64,000 bases of DNA, from the NCBI RefSeq assembly GCF_012273895.1, contig NC_052120.1, forward strand, positions 7,325,967-7,389,966, in the 5' to 3' direction. The stretch is from Zerene cesonia. Taxonomy: Eukaryota; Arthropoda; Insecta; Lepidoptera; Pieridae. Within the stretch, counting starts at the first letter, position 1. Each line of letters opens with the position of its first letter. The position numbers were made by a program, and so were the translations under genes. Shown piece by piece: positions 13,401 to 21,740 of this stretch. The notes under the pieces are model-generated. The model had not been told where the DNA came from. It ran no database searches and saw only the letters and a list, made by a program, of their open reading frames with translations.

Positions 13401-16400
13401 TTCTTTCACGCCTGCCAGCGTTCCATTGTTTTTAAGAATACTTTTTAATTCCGCCATTTTTTACTTTTGTAGGAACGGATAAGTTGAATACGTATGATAA
13501 AATTTATTGTTAGCTTTTATTCGTTGTACGAAAACATCTTACGCGGGTAAAGAACATTGCTGACTGACAGTTTGACAAGGCTTGTGTTGATATGTTTCTA
13601 ATAAAGTTTTTTTATGAGTTTTTTCACCATCGTAATAAATATTGTGAGTTTCTTTTACTTGACAGTGATACGAAGCTGTCATTATCTGTAGTAGGGAATA
13701 TATAATATGTATATATAGATACCATACGTCCTATTTTTACTTTTTATCTATTTCGTCTGAGGCGTAGGTATATCTCTTAAGGAAATTTTCCAATAAATAC
13801 CCTGTTAGCTTATTTTATATAAGCAGCAATTACATTCATAAAAAAAAGCTTTTTCATATAAGTTTTAATGTCGTTACGAAGAAGAGCAAAAAATCCGAAA
13901 AGATTATTTATAAAACAAGATTAAAATAAAATCAACATTAGACAAAAATTGTTGTTAATACTGTCTAGATAAACTAATCCGCTTTTTTTGGAAATTATAT
14001 ACAAACTATATAAAAACAACATCTTATCTTTAGGAAAAAGCCATTACCCAAAAAACAAAACATAGCCATATCTTTCTCTATTATATCTCTATAAATTATT
14101 TCTTACTAGTGCGCACGCGACTTCACCCAAAAATTAAGCGGTCACGAAATTTAAGCCATTGCTTTCATTCCGGGCCAAATTTCCAGCATAAAAGAATCGC
14201 ATGTCTTCTCCTAGGTCTGAAGCAGGAGGGGTACTGAACTTCTTCCGCATCGATTCAGTAGTTAAGGGGTCAAGAAGAGTCAGACTGTCTCAATTTCGCA
14301 TTTGTAATTAGTAAGAGATAGTATATAGCCGCTGGACTCGGGTCGCTGATGATCGGTCTTTTTGGAAAGCTTTGGGGGAGGTCTAGACGTTCTAAAAGGC
14401 TGAAACGGTAAGAGATACGATTTTAGTCGTAAGTCAACATACCTGTAGTTTCATTTATATTGAAGAACGGCGTAAACGGGTTTCCCTCAGACACCAGCCC
14501 GTATCTTATCTGGCGTGGAGCTCCTTTATCACCGTCTTCGGCTCTCACTTTCACCACCACATCGCCCGGCACCACCTGGCGAGGCAAGTGGGTGATGGGC
14601 GGCGCAGCGGTGAACACCGGTGGCATATCTTGTACATCTTGTACAACCACCACCACTTCGAGTCCGGCTATGTTGCGAGTGTCCTTTCCCACTTCTATAT
14701 ATGGATCCTGTAATTTAAGGGGGAACTTTTGAAGATTGCAATGTTTATGAGAAGTATTTCAGTGTGAAGAAAGTTGCCTTTAGATTCATATATATATCTA
14801 TCCATAATTTTTATACTTGTAATAGGTTTTTTATTTGGAAAATCTGTTTTTTTCTTCGATGTTCACATATTTATGTGTGTTTTATGGATGGCGTACTGCC
14901 AAATAGTATCCTTGAATAGATTTCAATAGAATTTGTATACACAAATATAGTTTAAATTATTTTTTTTCCTTACCACCGCCAAAAGAGTTAAATGATACAT
15001 AGACTGCGCCTCAAAGTCCAGGGGACCGACCAAAAATATTGTGCCTTCGGTATTCTCAGTGGAAACGCGGCGCTGACGTATTGCAAAGAGAGGTGAACCC
15101 TGTAAACCAATCAAATCATTGAAAATTAATAACCAATAAACATTTTAAACAAATATATTGACGTGTAAAGTTACAGCTTCCACTAAACGTATTGTTTTAA
15201 ATCAATCTTTGTTCACGTGAAGTTTTACTTTATTTTTTCCTCTAATTATATTCATTTTCGTTTATCAAGATTTGAGTTGCCATTTAAAATGACGTACGAC
15301 ATTTCAGTGGCGGCAAAATACATTTTAATCTACAGGGCGTCGTTTCCGTATCGTCGCGTCAATCTATCGAGCGACGCCGGGTGCGAGCCATTCACCACGG
15401 CTAGCGGGATTTATCACGCCCCAGCTATTATTAATTGCCGCGTAATTTGTGCAACATCATTGCATTAAGGCTGCAAGCGCTATGACCGCTGATAAAAAGC
15501 TCAAACAGAGCACCCTGTATAATTAAATTAATAGATTGAGTTCATGCGCAATAATAAATTCATTTAAAAAATATGAAATATTTCCATGTTGTTTACATCT
15601 CTATAAAGAAATTCAATTGTATAATAAAATTTACGATTGTACATTTGACTTCATAAAATCGTCAATTTCAATAAAAACTAGCAATTTCTGCGATATAAAA
15701 CCGCGAGTAAACACTCCGTTTCTACGAACATCGCATGATTCAATTTTAATTTACCCGTCGCGTACTAAGCTATATCCATGTAAATCATAAATAATCGCAT
15801 ACGAATACGGCAAGCACGTTATACCCGAGTGCTGCGAAAATGAGATATTAACGTTGCGAGTGAAACTTCATTATGCGGTTACAACAAAATGCGTGTCGAA
15901 GGCTGTTACTGGTACGTCATTAAACTCGATCGTATCTCGCTTGTTTAATTCGAATGAATAATTCATCTCACCCAAAGTTCCAGTTCCAGAGGCTTCGGTG
16001 ATACAGGATTCTTCCGTGCTATGACTATTTCGAGATCGGTGCCGCGCTTTGCGTCCTGTAGAGTAAATTGAACACTGATATCTAAGGTTCTTGATATATC
16101 TTCTAGAGGTTATTTATTAGCTGTATTTTATTGTGGGAGTCGCGCACGCTTCGGCACGAATTGGGCCAGCTCGCACCGGGGAAGTACCACACCCCCACAG
16201 AAAACCGGCGTGAAATAGTGGCATGCCACTGTGTTTCGTACGGTGAGTGGGGGAGCCGGAGGCCCGTTTCCTTTTCCTCACCCGTCCTAGCCCATTCCTT
16301 CTTTCCAGTCGTTAATCCTTTCCTTTTCCCTTACCCCATAAAAGCGGGCAGCGCATTCGCAGAGGTACTACCTTTGCGAATGTTTATGGGCGGTGGTGAT

Positions 16401-17959
16401 CGCTTACCAATAGGCGAACCACCAGCTCAGCTGCCCGCTATGATATGAAATTGATTTTATAACATTTTCTTATGTTAATGGTAAAAATCGTATTTTATAG
16501 TACAAATTTTTAGTTCCAATATTTAATGGAATGATATAAATTACCGTTTCAAACCGGGTTCAGATAACATATTTATAACTTGCATATTTTCTAAACATAA
16601 ACAAATTGAAATATGTCACTTCATAAGTACAGATATCCTGCTTTATTCTAAGTCCAGTTGCTAAGAAGTCTAATGAGCAAACTTATGTCTATAATGAGTC
16701 GCTTCACGTTTGCATTTGTAATACATGTTCACGTAAACGACTCGAGTGCTCTGTTAAATGAGCTTTAATAGTGTAGGAGTTAATTCCTATATTTCATATC
16801 CGCTAGAAGCGTTGCGTCATCATCATCAATCACTGCACGGTCCCATCTGCCGTATCTCATTTGACATATATATATACCATACTTATAAGTGTGCATATTT
16901 AAAAAAATAAAATTACAATTGATGTGTTTATTTAATTAATGATCGTATTATATTACAGTGTAAAAACCTCTTAATTACAATGTTTTACGTATTCTATGAT
17001 CATGTGATATAACAATATGTGACGATGCAGTTAAAATAGTTCTGCCTTAATGTTAAGGCCATACCTCTGGTACCAAAATGATGCTAGGTTGGTGCGGGAA
17101 TATCGTATCTCTAGGCGTGGTAGCGTTTGTTCCTGTGACAGAGCAGGCTATTCTAGCGCTACGTCCCCTTGTGTTCCTCGCAGACAGTCTGAAGTCCACA
17201 TACCGCCCAGGCTCCAGTCTTCTAAGAAGGATAACGTTCGCTTGACAGACCGAGTTGTATCTCGTGCAAGGCAGAGTTTCTATGCCGATGTCTAGGCGAC
17301 CCATTTGACCTGAATTGAAAAGACAGCTTTATTTTATCAAGGATCTTCTTCATGATCGATTAAATTCATGGAACTGAAAATGAGAGGTTGTCACTTAACC
17401 GAGGAAAGTTCCAAATTTAATAAGGACGATATCGTTTAAATGATGATATTTTAGTACAACTGTCTATTTACCTTCTTGTCACAATTTTTTGATGGAAATT
17501 TCAACTAACATCATGTATAAGATGCTTTTTTTTACTTCTACACACAGTTATCTCGTGTCCATCTACGTAGAAATTTTATAATAATTTATAGATTTACTTT
17601 TATTTAATTCTTATTCGAGTACTTAAAGAAATATGGAAAATATTAAAAATAAATTTCTAGCTATTTACATCATCACAAAACTGAATACCTCTTACTATCT
17701 AACATACATCTTTTCATCGCCTTATTTCCTAACGATTATGAGAGCTGTTGTGATTTCCATACTACCTATAAGCTCAAAATGCAGCGGATAATCGAAGTCC
17801 GGGTCAGAAGCGCGGACGCGGTAGATGACTGAGCCCACAGCTGCGTCCGCCGGCACCAGCACGAGCCGCATCAGCGTGCTGGGGTCGAACACCGGCTCGC
17901 CTCCGCGCGCCACCGCCACCAGCAGCGGGAGCACCACCAGCGACAGCGTGAACGTCATC
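3888..17959 (-). CDS. Cad86C: non-classical cadherin, probable Cad86C orthologue (13 visible exons, 3' end lost in gap)
   Basis: Single-pass adhesion protein of the insect cadherin family. In Drosophila, Cad86C is a target of Hedgehog/Dpp and Hox programmes in folding epithelia (family knowledge). Exons, in transcript order: 17766-17959, 17065-17309, 15972-16055, 14974-15099, 14443-14707, 7307-7499, 6854-7097, 6169-6754, 5705-6050, 5459-5606, 5237-5367, 4582-4908, 3888-4416. All junctions are GT–AG and keep phase. The coding total is 3417 nt, 1139 residues. Layout by residue: signal peptide 1-20; EC repeats about 25-130, 131-248, 249-365, 366-482, 483-590 and 591-703; membrane-adjacent domain about 706-790; transmembrane helix 819-843; cytoplasmic tail from 844. 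Cadherin motifs seen include DVNDNAPVF (474-482), DVNDNPPEF (582-590), LPENITAG (491-498) and DENAPQGT (375-382). No beta-catenin-binding tail is visible. The name rests on remembered similarity. Cad74A or Cad87A relatives are the alternatives; the cadherin call itself is secure. Confidence 0.93.
4582..4908 (-). CDS. Cad86C: cadherin exon 12: proximal cytoplasmic tail
   Basis: Acceptor AATAAATTCTAG, phase 2 in; donor GTATGC, phase 2 out; residues 854-963. It opens with the basic stop-transfer segment RKRVIRV, then STEDDVHLVVRE and ASEWRRREAWSAEQTD, blocks I recall as conserved in insect orthologues. Strongly hydrophilic, with mixed charge and no recognised catalytic or catenin-binding motif. 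Confidence 0.93.
5237..5367 (-). CDS. Cad86C: cadherin exon 11: transmembrane helix
   Basis: Acceptor TTTTACTTTTACAG, phase 0 in; donor GTAAAT, phase 2 out; residues 811-854. A 25-residue hydrophobic helix (819-843, beginning LLFWLLILLAVL) is followed by a cysteine cluster CCCICEGC (840-847). The cluster sits at the cytoplasmic membrane face and may be palmitoylated (inference). It has no in-frame start codon of its own and is absent from an ORF scan. Confidence 0.95.
5459..5606 (-). CDS. Cad86C: cadherin exon 10: second half of membrane-adjacent domain
   Basis: Acceptor TTGCCTTCCCACAG, donor GTAAGT, phase 2 in and phase 0 out; residues 761-810. It contains a strand (SEVIAVVRSS), then a helix (INVAKLQEQLAKN), which fits the second beta-alpha unit of the domain begun in exon 9. 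A Thr/Ser-rich stalk (QTSTSDKDDS) then leads to the membrane. Confidence 0.92.
5705..6050 (-). CDS. Cad86C: cadherin exon 9: end of EC6 and membrane-adjacent domain
   Basis: Acceptor TAACTTATAG, phase 1 in; donor GTGAGT, phase 2 out; residues 646-761. EC6 has a basic loop containing RQKR (663-666) followed by Q, a furin-type R-x-K-R pattern, then an acidic patch and the closing strand LTIRAYDLGIP. From about residue 706 the sequence alternates strand (TMSFIIPG), helix (DRKKLEELLSTLS) and strand (KVSIIEIKPY), unlike a cadherin repeat. This is probably the first half of a membrane-adjacent ferredoxin-like domain like those in CDH23 and PCDH15. Confidence 0.94.
6169..6754 (-). CDS. Cad86C: cadherin exon 8: end of EC4, EC5, start of EC6
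   Basis: Largest exon, 586 nt. Acceptor CACCTTTTTCAG, donor GTAATT, phase 0 in and phase 1 out; residues 451-646. It has two perfect DVNDN linkers (DVNDNAPVF 474-482 and DVNDNPPEF 582-590), LPENITAG at 491-498, ADDVDTG at 506-512, the FDRE motif at 548-551 and VEARDNDG at 560-567. EC5 is thus a fully canonical calcium-binding repeat. EC6 opens with AVDKDAEPPNNVVRYEI. NIT, NTS and NFT sequons are present. Confidence 0.97.
6854..7097 (-). CDS. Cad86C: cadherin exon 7: EC4
   Basis: Acceptor AACAATTGCAG, phase 2 in; donor GTAATG, phase 0 out; residues 369-450. EC4 has canonical calcium motifs: DENAPQGT (375-382) and NDNDAGKNG (395-403), followed by a FEISP strand and MLDFEARKS. The NGTF sequon is a likely N-glycosylation site. 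The intron to exon 8 is only 99 bp. Confidence 0.95.
7307..7499 (-). CDS. Cad86C: cadherin exon 6: second half of EC3
   Basis: Found from the frame gap between exons 5 and 7. Acceptor TTTTTTACAG, phase 1 in; donor GTGAGT, phase 2 out; residues 305-369. It reads GEVTLERPIEEI, then LLTVVAEEVRLSREEPEAMS, then RDNSPPYFENES. The last is the EC3–EC4 linker with a DNSPPYF variant. The long interstrand insert is rich in glutamate. No long single-frame ORF marks this exon. Confidence 0.93.
7587..7624. repeat. perfect hairpin, 15-bp arms, 8-nt loop
   Basis: The arm CAATTCCATTAATAT (7587-7601) is the exact reverse complement of 7610-7624, around the loop GTACACGT. Outside the arms, CTAC/GTAG can extend the stem after a small bulge. 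It lies in the large cadherin intron. Function unknown; it may be the remnant of a small inverted-repeat element. Confidence 0.9.
8253..8447. mobile_element. MITE-like element with 15-bp terminal inverted repeats
   Basis: ACGTGACAACGTCTT at 8253-8267 is the exact reverse complement of 8433-8447. The 195-bp body has no coding capacity, although a short minus-strand ORF crosses it. I recall very similar blocks as abundant in butterfly and moth genomes; the transposase superfamily is not assignable from this copy. Confidence 0.75.
8929..9141 (+). mobile_element. Helitron-like non-autonomous repeat, copy 1
   Basis: Begins ACTAATATTATAAATGCGAAAG and contains ACTGAACCGATTGCAATG and GGTACGTAGACAGCTGGACA. 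It ends GCGGGGCGCAGCTAGT after a short GC-rich stem. The CTAG-T end suits a Helitron terminus (CTRR before T). The family is widespread in Lepidoptera and may be of the Lep1 type. Two other long copies and one end fragment occur in this window. No coding capacity. Confidence 0.8.
11067..11367 (-). mobile_element. tRNA-headed SINE with RTE-like tail (Metulj-like)
   Basis: Read on the minus strand it begins GCAGTGGTGGCTCAGTGG (A-box-like), then GGGGTTCGTGACC (B-box-like). The body runs to a tail with GGCCTATGTCCCAGTAG and TATGGGCTG. The tail blocks resemble those at the 3' end of lepidopteran RTE LINEs, suggesting RTE-driven mobilisation. A second, plus-strand copy is at 53607-53798. Non-coding; the ORFs across it are chance. 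Confidence 0.7.
11474..11542 (-). mobile_element. fragment of the LINE-like repeat
   Basis: TAAGGAAAAGGATACGAACCTCCGG and TAGCATGTTACTATTTCACGCGGG match the reverse complement of 16213-16282. Internal fragment only. Confidence 0.5.
14320..14410 (+). mobile_element. RTE-type LINE 3' tail remnant
   Basis: GGAAAGCTTTGGGGGAGGTCTA followed by AAAAGGCTGAAACGG matches the well-known lepidopteran RTE tail (GGAAAGCTTTGGGGGAGGCC... AGGCTGAAA). The reverse transcriptase is absent and its final codons are broken. It lies just downstream of cadherin exon 5 in the transcript sense. Repeat-like sequence may extend up to about 14105 on its other side. Confidence 0.6.
14443..14707 (-). CDS. Cad86C: cadherin exon 5: end of EC2 and EC3
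   Basis: Starts after acceptor CTTAAATTACAG with DPYIEVGKDTRN, and ends in phase 1 at donor GTATGT after NINETTG; residues 217-305. The EC2–EC3 linker is QDVQDMPPVF (239-248), a variant of DxNDNxPxF. EC3 has AEDGDKG at 272-278 (DxD motif) and an NINETTG turn. The following intron is the largest visible, at 6.9 kb. Confidence 0.94.
14974..15099 (-). CDS. Cad86C: cadherin exon 4: EC2
   Basis: Starts after acceptor TTGGTTTACAG and ends at donor GTAAGG; 126 nt, phase 0 at both ends, residues 175-216. It contains GPLDFEAQSMYHLTLLAV, the cadherin LDFE...Y.L.v.A signature of the E–F strands. The LDFE core replaces the canonical LDRE. Confidence 0.92.
15972..16055 (-). CDS. Cad86C: cadherin exon 3: short 84-nt exon of EC2
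   Basis: Found by looking for the segment missing between VPE (end of exon 2) and GSPLFA (start of exon 4). It is flanked by acceptor TTTACTCTACAG and donor GTGAGA, is phase 0 at both ends, and encodes exactly 28 codons. It reads from DAKRGTDLEIVIARKN to ELELW (residues 147-174), an EC2 opening strand. It has no start codon and is too short to show in an ORF scan. A dispersed repeat begins about 76 bp upstream of its acceptor in the transcript sense. Confidence 0.9.
16131..16448 (+). mobile_element. LINE-like lepidopteran dispersed repeat, full-length 3' unit
   Basis: Starts TGTGGGAGTCGCGCACGCTT, has AATTGGGCCAGCTCGCACCG, ACGGTGAGTGGGGGAGCCGG and AAAAGCGGGCAGCGCATTCG, and ends near GGCGGTGGTGATCGCTTACC with GCCCGCT. 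This GC-rich unit is common in Lepidoptera and may be the 3' region of a CR1/Zenon-type LINE; I cannot assign it firmly. It sits in the cadherin intron before exon 3. Confidence 0.65.
17065..17309 (-). CDS. Cad86C: cadherin exon 2: EC1
   Basis: Begins after acceptor TTTTCAATTCAG and ends at a GTATGG donor, phase 1 to phase 0; residues 65-146. It carries three cysteines (79, 86, 120) and RRLEPGRY where a canonical repeat would have a calcium-binding DRE-type motif. The EC1–EC2 boundary reads TNATTPRDTIFP and has no DxNDN-type linker. EC1 therefore looks degenerate in calcium binding and possibly disulphide-stabilised (inference). The downstream intron holds a LINE-like repeat at 16131-16448. 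Confidence 0.9.
17766..17959 (-). CDS. Cad86C: cadherin exon 1 (visible): start codon, signal peptide, start of EC1
   Basis: ATG at 17958-17956. Residues 1-20 form a signal peptide (MTFTLSLVVLPLLVAVARGG), with likely cleavage near residues 18-20. Residues 21-65 begin EC1 with a PADAAVGSVIYRVRASD segment, a typical cadherin first strand and AxD turn. The exon ends in phase 1 at a GTAGTA donor. The base order just upstream is TTTGTGACAG then G then ATG, so a splice acceptor appears to sit one nucleotide before the start codon. An in-frame stop lies about 24 nt further upstream, which supports this ATG. It follows that the 5' UTR is mainly on one or more upstream exons, which I could not place. 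Confidence 0.88.
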
Positions 17960-18488
17960 CTGTCACAAATATTATTTAATTAATTATAGAATGTAGATAA
18001 TTGAATATGGTTTTAAATGAACATTATTCTACGCAATATATTTGCTAACTCTCATATATTATATCTGCATAGTAGCAAAGGGAGAGGGAAAATAATGAAA
18101 ATATTTAAAAAATCAAAGTGGCTAAATAAAATACATGTTATAATCAAACGGGGCAGTGTGGTAACGTAATACAATATTGAACATATTAATTGAAGAGTTA
18201 ATTTTGATTCATAATTTTATTTGTAATAATTATTTTAAAGACAAGTGGTTTCATTACCATTTAAAATATCTTATTTTATGATATACCTTTGCCTCGTAAT
18301 TAATGTTAAGATAACAAAATACGAAACAAACAAAAAAAAACAAATAAGACGGGGATGAAAATTGATAAACTTAGAAATTAAAAACACAAACAAACACAAG
18401 AAAATACTATTGTTAAACTTTTCTATTTATTATAAATCGTATAATATACAATAATTCTTAATTCTCAATTTAAAATAATTATTATTTC

Positions 18489-18764
18489 TCAATATAATAT
18501 TATGTAATCTAACGGTGTGCGATAAAATACAGTAATAGCTCTGTTATAGTGTCCATATCCGAAACATTCAATGAATTTATGGCTCAAGAATGTTTCCCTC
18601 CCTTCGCGAATTACTGTCTCGTTTAAATAAACGCAATACCTAACAAGAATTAACTTTAAAATTGAACTATTGTTTTTAATGGGTGTAATTTTGCACAGAG
18701 CACTAACAAAAAACAGTATCACCATAAACTGCATTCCTCTCACTTGAGGTTGAGATAATTGCAA
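18489..18764 (-). CDS. candidate small secreted protein, unrecognised
   Basis: A minus-strand ORF whose better start is the ATG at 18734, giving about 81 residues. The N-terminus MQFMVILFFVSALCKITP looks like a signal peptide. The rest has two further cysteines, an NETVIREGRE segment and the end GYGHYNRAITVFYRTP. A possible AATAAA polyadenylation signal lies about 58 nt after the stop (plus strand 18426-18431). It is 0.5 kb upstream of the cadherin start exon, on the same strand, so it could also be part of an upstream non-coding exon or chance. No family recognised. Confidence 0.28.
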   Translation of the reverse strand: MQLSQPQVRGMQFMVILFFVSALCKITPIKNNSSILKLILVRYCVYLNETVIREGRETFLSHKFIECFGYGHYNRAITVFYRTPLDYIILY

Positions 18765-20252
18765 GACGTGTAACTACTCTGTATCTAATTCTGCATTCGG
18801 ATGATTCTACACTTCTTAACGAGGTGCAAACATTTTTAATGCGAAATAATTATGCTTTAACCAAGTTAATTAGTGTATTAAATCTTGTTGATAATAATAT
18901 ATATTTAGTTATAATTTAACGTAGTTATATTTACTTGTACGTAACGTCATTACAACATGAGAGCTGAGTGTTTGTTGATGTTATACGAACGAATGCCTTT
19001 GTTGAGGTCTTCACAGTAAATATGAAGACACTTACTCTGTTTGAATTAATTGTAACAAATTACTGGGTGGTGATATGATTTTCTATTTTTCCTTAGAAGG
19101 ACAAATAAATTTTTACTGACGTTGGTATACCACAGATAACATGATACCAAACTATTTATACAAACTCTGTGCACGGAGAAAAAGAATTAACAGCCAGGAT
19201 GGAATTGTGAGATCATTATTTAAATTAAGAATAAAATAGGCTTAATAGCTATCACTGAATGTTAACTTACATAAACACCATAAACTTGTTGGTACGAAAA
19301 TTGAACATTGTTAGGAAACGACTGGCTATTGTTCGCCAGCAAGACAACTACGCCTTATATTATAATATAAAATATATCCTCGTTTGCATGCATATCATAA
19401 TGCTATCTAATGGATATTCCGTGTTTAAATGTACTGTTGTTAGACCTTTTTAGCTCAATTATATTAGTTGTATTATAAATTTATAAACAGGGCTTATTGA
19501 CTGCCCTTAATAGTAATTTGAATATTTAAACTAATTTGTAATATTGTAGTCAATACAATATTAACAAATGTCGCTATTTATGATACAATATTGTAAGATA
19601 ATATGTTCAATCACCTATTTGATATACATCCAGTTTCTACATTCAATCTGTCTCAGAATCGCTTTTAAATTATTCAACTTATTACTTAGTTCACGAACGA
19701 CAAGTCTTGTAAATCCATAACAATGTATGAAATCCATCGTGTCCTTATTTTTCCTCTAAAAATTCCTCATAGCAACTATAAGTATTCGCAATCGAACTAG
19801 AGGATTTGACTGTAAGAATCACACTCTAACATTGTTAAAGCAATCGTGAGCCTGGACGTCATTTAGTCCTTTCTTATCCACGCTATAAAATCAATGTCAT
19901 ATACAACGAGAAAACTCATTACATCTTTATTGTTTTGCTCCCATTACAGTGAATGAACGTATAAGTTAAGTGATGAATGAGCATCGTGGCAAAGGTTGTG
20001 AGCTTGTGTCACGAAAATGACCTTTCTCAACACCGGCGCTAATAGTTCATTATTAATTTAAGCGGGAGATTAAACTCTATGATAAATTAAATAGACAGTC
20101 TGTTATTAATTACGTCCTCACAATGATAGTTATACTTTTCTACTTGAATAGCTGTAATCTTTTGTGGTGTTAGATTGATAATCACTTTATTACTTTAAAG
20201 GAAAAGGAGTACAAAACATATTCTAAAAGCTTTATTAGTAAAAACACAAATC

Positions 20253-20407
20253 TATACTAATATTATAAAGCTGAAGAGTTTCAATCAATCAATCTCAGGA
20301 ACTATTGGTACGATTTGAAAAATTCTTTCAGTGTTAGATAGCCCATTTATTGTGGAAAGCTATAGGCTATATATGTACAACGAGCGAAGCCGGGACGGAC
20401 CGCTAGT
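20253..20407 (+). mobile_element. Helitron-like repeat, third family
   Basis: Begins TACTAATATTATAAAGCTGAAGAG and has ATCTCAGGAACTATTGGT and TTCTTTCAGTGTTAGATAGC. It ends GCGAAGCCGGGACGGACCGCTAGT. The ends are like the other two families but the body differs. Confidence 0.65.
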
Positions 20408-21539
20408 AATTAAATAAAATGTTCGTATATATATGTTGAAATTGAAAATTGAAATATAACTAGCATAAGAATAAATCAAACGAAGACAGTAATGAATGTT
20501 CTAGATAATTTTAAACAAGGCACGATCGATACTAATACTTACTGGTAATAGAAAGTACAAACGCGCTTTCAGCATAGCAACACATTTTTTTGCCGCAAAT
20601 ATGACATCATACATGGCATTCGAAAAATGCCAACTTCACGATATGCCATACATGGAATGTGAGAAAAGGCGAACTGAGATTATAGTTATCTTAGATAACG
20701 AACGTGATCTATGCCGAAGGCGGTAAGCATAATAATATCCAGATTGTAAATCCCTACAGTTTTATCTACTTCCCTGCCAATGTAGTTCACGAGTCGACAA
20801 ACAAATCGATTGGTGTAACTTTAGCTGTAGATTTCCTACGAATTTTATGCTTACCGATTAGGATGAAAAAAGCTTGGTGGTTGTTGTTGATTTGTGCTCT
20901 TAAAATATAAGTTGAATGTTCTTTTAGTAACTTAAAGTAAATTAAAAATGTATATTTATATAATAAAAATACAACACCATTGTTTTGGAAATAAACACAG
21001 GTTTAGGTTTGAGAGTAAAGTTTTAATACAAAAGCATTTTATATGGTATATACGTTATAAAGAAATATCGTCTGATATGTATCTTGTTAATACACAAGAG
21101 GAACTTAAATCATAAGGGCAAAAAGTATCGGAACAATTTTATTTAAAGTAGCTACAAGCAAAAAATTATGATTGGCATGTGTCACATACTGTTAAAACAA
21201 GTATTGCTACAAATTACAGGCTATGTTTACAAGGTTATGCTGCGTCAACCTTATTCAAGTGTAAAAATAGCTTGTGACAACGGCCCTCAATAAATTCTTA
21301 GTAGTACAGATGGTTTTAGGATTTATTATACACGACAAAAAGGGTCATAGTTATAGATGCATTTAATGTAAACTGCGTAAACCAAAGGAGAATGACATTA
21401 GAGATGTTATAAGTACTGTCGTAAGGGGTACAAAATCAAAGAAGATATTATTATATTAGTGTAATTCAAATTATAATATTATTAAATTAGTTACACAAAA
21501 AACCTGATTCAATATTATGCGATTTATTTGTCCATCGTC

Positions 21540-21740
21540 TCTCGGTGCAAGCCGTTGGTAACAGACTAACAGATGAACAAGTTCACTGGCACAAGAACGC
21601 GAAGTTGGCAACTCGGAGATAAACTCGCGCTCAAGATTTAATACCGACTCTCTGTCTCTTTCTGTTCGTGTGTGATAGAGCGAGATTTACAACCCGCTAC
21701 ATTTGATTTACAATGCCATCGGATGTTCTTTTCGAATAAG
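21540..21740 (-). promoter_or_regulatory. GC-richer patch, possible upstream promoter or 5' UTR exon of the cadherin
   Basis: Against AT-rich surroundings this block is locally GC-rich. On the minus strand it carries GA/CT-rich tracts (ACAGAAAGAGACAGAGAG) and a GTGCCAGTGAACTTG start-like context. It is about 3.6 kb upstream of the cadherin start exon, on the right side for a distal 5' exon. No firm donor site was found, so this is a guess. Confidence 0.15.

Larger units (their letters stand above)
7500..14442. other. large cadherin intron (6.9 kb), repeat-bearing, no exon seen
   Basis: Separates the two halves of EC3. It holds, in order: a hairpin (7587-7624), a MITE-like element (8253-8447), a Helitron-like element (8929-9141), a SINE (11067-11367), a LINE-like fragment (11474-11542) and an RTE-type tail (14320-14410). 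The rest is AT-rich unique sequence. No intervening cadherin exon is needed, because exons 5 and 6 join in frame. Confidence 0.75.

Noticed and set aside
14460..14732. 90-codon plus-strand frame
   Set aside because: Antisense shadow of exon 5.
16131..16448. 105-codon plus-strand frame
   Set aside because: Falls wholly on a dispersed LINE-like repeat unit with no recognised protein domain.
3888..17959. The midgut cadherin known as the Bt-toxin receptor of Lepidoptera
   Set aside because: Only about six EC repeats, a different membrane-adjacent region and a long charged tail. The blocks match the Cad86C type in my memory, not the midgut receptor.
3888..17959. Classical DE-cadherin
   Set aside because: No laminin-G/EGF modules before the membrane and no catenin-binding tail is visible.
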